Of a DNA stretch of 11,943 nt, positions 7,275 to 11,943 are shown one piece after another. The position numbers and the translations under genes are program-made. Below the pieces are notes generated by a model. It was not told where the DNA came from, ran no database searches, and saw only the letters and a program-made list of their open reading frames with translations. Numbering within the stretch: position 1 is the stretch's first letter; every line of letters starts with the position of its first letter. The stretch is from Candidatus Altarchaeota archaeon (GTDB taxonomy: Archaea > SpSt-1190), in NCBI GenBank assembly GCA_018221005.1, contig JAAOXW010000040.1, positions 1 to 11,943 of the forward strand, written 5' to 3'.

Positions 7275-7976
7275 ATGCTCCATCAAGTTTTGAAATCAGC
7301 AACAAGGGAAAAATCAGTGAATTACTATGACTTGCCGGATTATGTCAAAGATCAAGTGCCCGAATTACGAGAAGGTGCACTCGCAGTATCGGTTTTCAGT
7401 TTTGAAGAGGATGCGGACGGCATATCTGCTTACAGAACAATTATGGTCAAAGAGGGTCTTGGTTTTGAAAGGGAAGCATATCCCACATATGAAAATATGA
7501 TTGAGGAATTGATGAGTGATAATCAACAGGAGTGGGGTTACCGTTTTCGTTTGATGGCAGAAATTGCAGCTCACGAAGGTTTTCACCAAATGGATATGGA
7601 TGAAAAATTGAATAACTATGTTTCAGGAAACCTTGATAAAATTGAAAGCTCGGGTAGTTACGATGAGGGTTATGCGCTCATCTTTGGAAAAACTATGGCC
7701 CACCTTCTAAACAATATGAAGGAAAATGGGGGGAACAATCATTTTGAATTGTATCAAAATGCGCTTGAGCGGGCGGGAGAAGAAATAGTTTTAGCTAAAA
7801 GGACAAAAGAAGAGCAAGGGCTAACTAATGATAAAGCCTATAAGGAATATCTTGTGCCTGCGTATGAACTACTCTCTGAAGGAAAAGAGGTGGAGTTGCT
7901 CCCTTATGCTTCAGAATTTTTGTCATCAATACAAAGCTATCTTCCTGAAAAATATCAATCTTGCTGCACTACTTAA
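7275..7976 (+). CDS. Putative cytoplasmic zinc metallopeptidase-like protein (HEXXH)
   Basis: I do not recognise the family of this 233-aa protein. It has no signal peptide or membrane helix. The sequence A-A-H-E-G-F-H-Q (98-105) contains a perfect HEXXH zinc-binding motif (H100, E101, H104) inside what looks like a helix. An acidic D-E-G-Y-A motif follows at 130-134. E131 lies 27 residues after H104, so its spacing suits the third, glutamate zinc ligand of gluzincin-type peptidases. The rest is mostly helical and acidic, ending in a CC pair near the C terminus (230-231). The domain before the motif (about 35-60) looks beta-rich. The inference is a small zinc-dependent hydrolase, substrate unknown; a chance HEXXH in an unrelated protein remains possible. 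It is transcribed alone from its own promoter, divergent from the permease and overlapping the convergent acdA-like gene by 8 bp. The start is supported by a TATA-like box 27 nt upstream. Confidence 0.75.
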   Translation: MLHQVLKSATREKSVNYYDLPDYVKDQVPELREGALAVSVFSFEEDADGISAYRTIMVKEGLGFEREAYPTYENMIEELMSDNQQEWGYRFRLMAEIAAHEGFHQMDMDEKLNNYVSGNLDKIESSGSYDEGYALIFGKTMAHLLNNMKENGGNNHFELYQNALERAGEEIVLAKRTKEEQGLTNDKAYKEYLVPAYELLSEGKEVELLPYASEFLSSIQSYLPEKYQSCCTT

Positions 7977-9279
7977 GTGTAGACTTAAAGACATATGCAG
8001 CTTCTTCTGGAGTTGAAACCACCGGCCACTTCTCAACTAAAAGTGCATTCACTTTTGAGGCGAACTTTCCTGGGGGAGAAACAATCACCATGGGTTTATC
8101 GGTGTGGGGTAATTCATTCACAACGGATTCGTTAAGGGTGGGGAGTTGAAACAGGAAGATAGTTAGTATTGCGTCAACTGATTTATCTTTTGAAATTTGT
8201 CTGAATGCAAAGCCGAAGTCATCTGGAGTTGCACTCCCAGTAAGGTCGATTGGATTGCCAATAACTACACGCTCAGAATAGTGCTTCTTTAGTGCCGTTA
8301 ATGTCTTTTTTGACAAGTTGGATAATTCAAGTCCACTTGCTTCAAGGGCATCACTAGCCATTACACCATAGCCACCGCCACAAGTTATGACTGCGACACG
8401 CTTACCCTTGGGTTTTGAACTGTCAAGTAGTTTGAGTGAATCAAGAAGGGACTCTATATCCCGGGACATTGAGATTCCCATCTGTGAAAAAACACCTTCA
8501 TATATTTTGTAACTCCCTGCCATTGCGCCAGTATGACTTTTGGCGGCAAGAATTCCTTTCTCAGTTTTTCCAGCCTTTAGCGCAATAACCGGTTTAGTGA
8601 TTTTCACTTTTCTGAGGAACTCTTTGCCATCTTTCAAGCCCTCTAAGTAAAATCCAAGTGCTTTGGTTTTTTTGTCTTTCATGAAATATTGTAGGATTTC
8701 GGTTTCGTTGACATCAAGTTGATTGCCGTAACTTGCAATTTTACTGAAGCCTATTTTCATTTTATTTGACCAATCAATTAGTGATGCAATAGTTGCACCA
8801 CTCTGGCTAAGGAGTGCAATTTTACCAGGGGTGGGCATGTCTATTCTTTCGGTTGGAAAAAAAGTTGCATTTAAGTTTAGGTATGGATTTATTAGCCCAA
8901 CACAGTTGGGGCCCCAAAGTCTGATTTTAAATTCTTCTGTGATTTCAAGCAGTTGTTGGTCCAAATCCTTACGTCCCACCTCACCAAAACCACCTGCAAT
9001 GACGAGTGCCCCTTTGAGTTTACTTGCAACTTGTCGCAGTGACTCTGGAACAATAGGGGCAGGGATTACAAAAATGCCAAGGTCAACCTTTGGAAGTTCT
9101 TCGGGAGAAACTACCTTTTTACCATCAAGCTCTTGAAGATTAGGGTTGAGTGGATAAACTTCCCCCCTAAAGCCACATTTAATCAGGTTTTCATAGAGTA
9201 CACGCCCCGGCTTCTCCAAATTTCGGGACACACCGAAAACGGCTATGCTTTTGGGTTTGAAAAAGATATCTAGGCTCAT
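7969..9279 (-). CDS. acdA: ADP-forming acetate/acyl-CoA ligase, alpha subunit
   Basis: This 436-aa protein converts acyl-CoA, ADP and phosphate to acid, CoA and ATP together with a beta (ATP-grasp) subunit, an energy-conserving step in many archaea. An N-terminal CoA-binding Rossmann domain begins at P-K-S-I-A-V-F-G-V (9-17) and continues through W-G-P-N-C-V-G-L (122-129). Succinyl-CoA-synthetase-like domains follow, with S-Q-S-G-A (158-162) and S-H-T-G-A-M-A-G-S (248-256), whose H249 matches the phosphorylated catalytic histidine of the family. Length is close to the usual 450-460 aa for separate alpha subunits; fused enzymes are near 700. No beta gene is present in the window, so it must be encoded elsewhere. 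I chose the ATG at 9279 (M-S-L-D-I-F-F) over the in-frame ATG at 9288 because it fits the family N terminus and sits 28 nt from a TATA box. It follows the Cdc48 gene on the same strand by 42 bp. The acyl substrate is not determined. Confidence 0.88.
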   Translation of the reverse strand: MSLDIFFKPKSIAVFGVSRNLEKPGRVLYENLIKCGFRGEVYPLNPNLQELDGKKVVSPEELPKVDLGIFVIPAPIVPESLRQVASKLKGALVIAGGFGEVGRKDLDQQLLEITEEFKIRLWGPNCVGLINPYLNLNATFFPTERIDMPTPGKIALLSQSGATIASLIDWSNKMKIGFSKIASYGNQLDVNETEILQYFMKDKKTKALGFYLEGLKDGKEFLRKVKITKPVIALKAGKTEKGILAAKSHTGAMAGSYKIYEGVFSQMGISMSRDIESLLDSLKLLDSSKPKGKRVAVITCGGGYGVMASDALEASGLELSNLSKKTLTALKKHYSERVVIGNPIDLTGSATPDDFGFAFRQISKDKSVDAILTIFLFQLPTLNESVVNELPHTDKPMVIVSPPGKFASKVNALLVEKWPVVSTPEEAAYVFKSTLK

Positions 9280-9301
9280 GACCGTCATAAGACTTGCGAG
9301 G

Positions 9302-9307
9302 ATTTAA
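9302..9307 (-). promoter_or_regulatory. TATA-like box for the acdA-like gene
   Basis: On the minus strand TTAAAT, preceded by AAGC, begins 28 nt before the ATG at 9279 and only 19 nt before the upstream ATG at 9288. Normal archaeal spacing therefore favours 9279 as a leaderless start. It lies in the short gap after the Cdc48 stop codon, so the gene may be transcribed independently of, or additionally to, read-through from upstream. Confidence 0.45.
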
Positions 9308-9321
9308 GCTTAGCGTGAGAG

Positions 9322-11943
9322 TCATCGGCTGTAAGACATCTCGTACTTGGGAAGGTTAGTCCTAAAACCGCTTCGGACTTTGCGATAATGTTCAATTAAT
9401 TTATCTGTGAGGCTGGGCCCCACTTTAAGAATGGCGTCTTCAAAGTTCTTTTGTGAGACTTCATTTTCATCTTTTCTCATTGCGAACATTGCAGCCTCCA
9501 TACATACCGCCTGAAGGTCCGCGCCACTAAAACCCTCAGTCGCCGATGCAACTTTTTCTAAGTTTACGTCTTTCATTGGCATTTTTTTGGTATGGATTTC
9601 AAGAACCTTCTTCCTTGTCTCAGAAACGGGAGGTCCGAGATATACAAATCTATCAACTCTTCCCGGTCTCAAAATTGCAGAGTCAACAAGTTCGGGTTTA
9701 TTGGTTGCAGCAACAAACATAATTCCCTCACGCTTACCAATTCCATCCAATTCTGTTAATAATTGATTTATGACCCTTTCAGTAGCACGATTCACATCTG
9801 TGCCGCGAGTTGTTGCAATTGCATCAATTTCATCAAAGAAAATTATACAAGGGGCGAGCTGCTTTGCTCGTCTAAACAACTTTCGAACGGCTCGTTCACT
9901 TTCCCCCACCCACTTACTTAAAATTTCTGGCCCCTTAATTGAGATAAAATTAGCATTGGCCTCATTAGCAACCGCCTTGGCAAGAAGAGTTTTCCCGCAA
10001 CCTGGGGGGCCATAGAGAAGAATGCCTTGTGGGGGTTTAATTCCAAGTTTAATAAATTTTTCAGGATGTTTTAGGGGCAATTCAATAGTTTCTTTGAGCT
10101 CTAGTTTTGCATCAGTTAGCCCCCCAATATCATCCCACTTAACCTTGGGAACTTCGACTAAGAACTCTCTAAGTGCACTCGGTTCAATTTCCCGTAAGGC
10201 TTGAACGAACTGTTCATATTTTACCTTAAGGTTCGCAAGAACCTCTTCAGGTACTTCCTTCTCAATATCAATATCAGGTAATTTGCTCCTGACCGAAATT
10301 AAAGCGGCCTCTTTAACCAAGCCTGCTAAATCGGCCCCAGTAAACCCTGGTGTTTTATCTGCAATGTTGTCAAGAAATAGCTCTAACAAATCAGTATATA
10401 CTTTTCGTTTCACACTTTCAAATTCACTTGAGAAGAAAATCAACAGATCAAAAAATTCTTTTCGACTTTCAGCAAGATCCTCAAGAGCTTCTAACCACTG
10501 TCTCTCTCCAGCTTCAAATTGACATATTGTCTCAGAAATTAGTGAAGGGAAATTAGCCTCCTTGTGTTGTTCTAGGAAATCTGCAAGGTGTGATTTCTCC
10601 GGAAGTTGTCGAACTAACTCTGGATTTTTCTGTGAAAAAAGTTCAATGAGTTTTGAAATAAAAGTTTCAGAAATTTTTCTCGTGTCCTGAGTACTCTCAA
10701 GAAGACTCATAAGGAATTGTTTAGTTTTCTGCTTGTTTCTAAAAACATCAGGTAAGTTCTCACCAACTCGCTTGGTAGTCAAAGATGGTCTCCAAGCATA
10801 AACGTCAATTGGCATTCCCCTAGTGTGAATCATTAAAATTTCTTTTCGACCCGCTGCATTCGGAACTCCTATTGCAATTTCTCTATCAAACCTTCCAGGG
10901 CGGCGTAGAGCAGGATCAAGTGAATCTGGTCGGTTAGTTGCAGCAAGAACCATAACTTGTCCCCTATCAATTTGACCATCCATTAGAGTCAGGAGTTGGG
11001 CGACTGTTCGTGCCTCAACAGACATAACATCATCCCGTTTCTGGGCAATAGCATCGATTTCGTCAATAAAAATGATGGCAGGGGCGTGTTTTTGGGCGGC
11101 TTCAAAAATCCTGCGTAGTTTTTCTTCTGCCTCCCCTGCAAATTTACTCACAATTTCAGGGCCGTTTATTCGGATAAACTTGGCATGAGTTTCGTCAGCA
11201 ATGGCCTTGGCCAATAATGTTTTACCACAGCCAGGTGGACCATGAAGCAGAACGCCCTTTGGAGGTTCAATCCCAAGTCGTGCAAAAACTTCGGGGCGTT
11301 TCAGGGGGAGTTCAATTATTTCGCGGACCCGAGTTACAACTTCCTTCATACCTCCAATATCCTCATAGGCAGCAACAGGTCTTCTGTGTTCCTCCTTACT
11401 TGGCTCTGCGGTTTCAATTGAGATGTGAGTTTCTGCCGAGATGTAATTACCGCTATCCGGCGACATGTCTTTGACAAAAAAGTTAATTTGTGAACCAAAG
11501 AAAGTGGCAGCTTCAAGTTCAGTACTGTAATCTGGTCTGAGCCCTCGGGGAAGGGGACGAATCTGTATTCGGTCTCCCTTTGCCATTAGACGATGCTTCA
11601 GAACACTGGAAAGGAGATTCGCACTGAGTTTAACGCGAACAGACCCAAGGGGAGAAATTACAAGCTTTCTCGCGGGGGATAGCATGGCTTTTGATATTTT
11701 CACTTTTTCTCCAACAATGGCACCGCAATTTCCACGAAGAAGCCCATCCATGCGGATTAAATTCATACCCACATCACGGGGATATGACGTATCTGCAACT
11801 GCGTAGGTAGTCTTAGAACCGGTGAGTTTAACGGGGCCACCCTCCGGGGGCAGACCTAACTCTTTCATAAGTTTTGAATCCAATCTAACAATACCACGTC
11901 CAGTATCATTTTGATTGGTGGTTGGAATTTCTGCCACACGAAG
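9322..11943 (-). CDS. Cdc48/VAT-family double AAA+ ATPase (5'-partial) with D1 insertion
   Basis: This is a hexameric unfoldase that extracts and unfolds proteins, often feeding the proteasome. Numbering from the GTG at 11937: N domain (double-psi barrel plus clam) 1-185; D1 with GPPGCGKT Walker A 233-240, IIFIDE Walker B 288-293 and Arg fingers R346/R349; D2 with Walker A 643-650, IIFFDE 698-703 and Arg fingers R757/R760. Pore loops are K-F-A-G (265-268, D1) and K-W-V-G (675-678, D2, aromatic kept). All ATPase residues I can check are intact in both rings. The frame stays open to the right edge, and the two codons before the GTG give L-R, making L-R-V-A-E, which matches the start of VAT-type N domains after their first few residues. 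The real start is thus probably a little beyond the window. At 871+ aa it exceeds the usual 730-760 because of a 140-residue insertion in D1. The C terminus (Y-S-R) lacks the hydrophobic-tyrosine ending expected for docking on the 20S proteasome. Confidence 0.93.
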   Translation of the reverse strand, partial: LRVAEIPTTNQNDTGRGIVRLDSKLMKELGLPPEGGPVKLTGSKTTYAVADTSYPRDVGMNLIRMDGLLRGNCGAIVGEKVKISKAMLSPARKLVISPLGSVRVKLSANLLSSVLKHRLMAKGDRIQIRPLPRGLRPDYSTELEAATFFGSQINFFVKDMSPDSGNYISAETHISIETAEPSKEEHRRPVAAYEDIGGMKEVVTRVREIIELPLKRPEVFARLGIEPPKGVLLHGPPGCGKTLLAKAIADETHAKFIRINGPEIVSKFAGEAEEKLRRIFEAAQKHAPAIIFIDEIDAIAQKRDDVMSVEARTVAQLLTLMDGQIDRGQVMVLAATNRPDSLDPALRRPGRFDREIAIGVPNAAGRKEILMIHTRGMPIDVYAWRPSLTTKRVGENLPDVFRNKQKTKQFLMSLLESTQDTRKISETFISKLIELFSQKNPELVRQLPEKSHLADFLEQHKEANFPSLISETICQFEAGERQWLEALEDLAESRKEFFDLLIFFSSEFESVKRKVYTDLLELFLDNIADKTPGFTGADLAGLVKEAALISVRSKLPDIDIEKEVPEEVLANLKVKYEQFVQALREIEPSALREFLVEVPKVKWDDIGGLTDAKLELKETIELPLKHPEKFIKLGIKPPQGILLYGPPGCGKTLLAKAVANEANANFISIKGPEILSKWVGESERAVRKLFRRAKQLAPCIIFFDEIDAIATTRGTDVNRATERVINQLLTELDGIGKREGIMFVAATNKPELVDSAILRPGRVDRFVYLGPPVSETRKKVLEIHTKKMPMKDVNLEKVASATEGFSGADLQAVCMEAAMFAMRKDENEVSQKNFEDAILKVGPSLTDKLIEHYRKVRSGFRTNLPKYEMSYSR
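10390..10809 (-). other. Lineage-specific insertion in the D1 module of the Cdc48 homologue
   Basis: Between M-P (375-376) and G-F-T-G-A-D (531-536) of D1 there are 154 residues; the equivalent interval in D2 of the same protein (M786-P787 to G802) has 14. About 140 residues (377-516) are therefore extra. The insert is in frame, charged, rich in Leu/Glu/Lys/Phe, has few Gly and looks helical. It falls in the small helical subdomain before the GAD (sensor-2 region) helix. Base composition looks like the rest of the gene, so recent acquisition is not indicated. Confidence 0.8.

Noticed and set aside
10390..10809. Intein or mobile insertion as the source of the extra segment in Cdc48
   Set aside because: It has no Cys/Ser start, no terminal H-N plus Cys/Ser/Thr splice signature, is too short for most inteins and does not interrupt a Walker or other ATPase motif; a structural insertion fits better.

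Overview
The window looks like chromosomal DNA of an archaeon, probably an uncultivated one. The evidence is an archaeal-type tyrosyl-tRNA synthetase, a Cdc48/VAT double-AAA ATPase, an archaeal adenosine-specific kinase-family protein, the alpha subunit of an ADP-forming acyl-CoA synthetase, and archaeal TATA-box promoters about 27 nt from start codons with no Shine-Dalgarno sequences. Base composition is moderate (about 40-45% G+C by eye). A giant LamG/cysteine-rich surface protein and the very tight gene packing fit small-genome DPANN-type lineages, but that placement is inference, not proof. I see no mobile element, CRISPR array, tRNA or rRNA gene.

Layout. Bases 1-4014 (+) hold the 3' part of a very large secreted or surface protein: two LamG domains, about 85 cysteines in a long Cys-rich stalk, Ig-like domains and a C-terminal membrane anchor. 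Its start lies left of the window. A 135-aa coiled-coil protein follows (4046-4453, +), meeting tail-to-tail an adenosine-specific kinase-family gene (4462-4953, -). A 59-bp divergent promoter region separates the latter from tyrS (5013-6107, +). TyrS overlaps tail-to-tail by 11 bp with an 11-TM amino-acid permease (6097-7200, -). A second divergent promoter region (74 bp) leads to a 233-aa protein with an HEXXH zinc-protease-like motif (7275-7976, +). That gene overlaps by 8 bp with the acyl-CoA synthetase alpha gene (7969-9279, -). The right end is a Cdc48-family ATPase (9322 to the window edge, -) whose first few codons lie outside.

How the parts relate. Most genes appear to be single transcription units, because nearly every start has its own TATA-like box in the short space upstream. 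The functions are largely housekeeping: translation (tyrS), protein unfolding and quality control (Cdc48), energy conservation from acyl-CoA (acdA), nucleoside metabolism and amino-acid uptake. The surface protein, coiled-coil protein and HEXXH protein are the poorly understood members.

Most worth a second look: a 140-residue insertion inside the D1 AAA module of the Cdc48 homologue, the HEXXH protein, the six-copy cysteine module array in the surface protein, and the uniform leaderless promoter geometry. No stretch above 300 bases lacks a gene.
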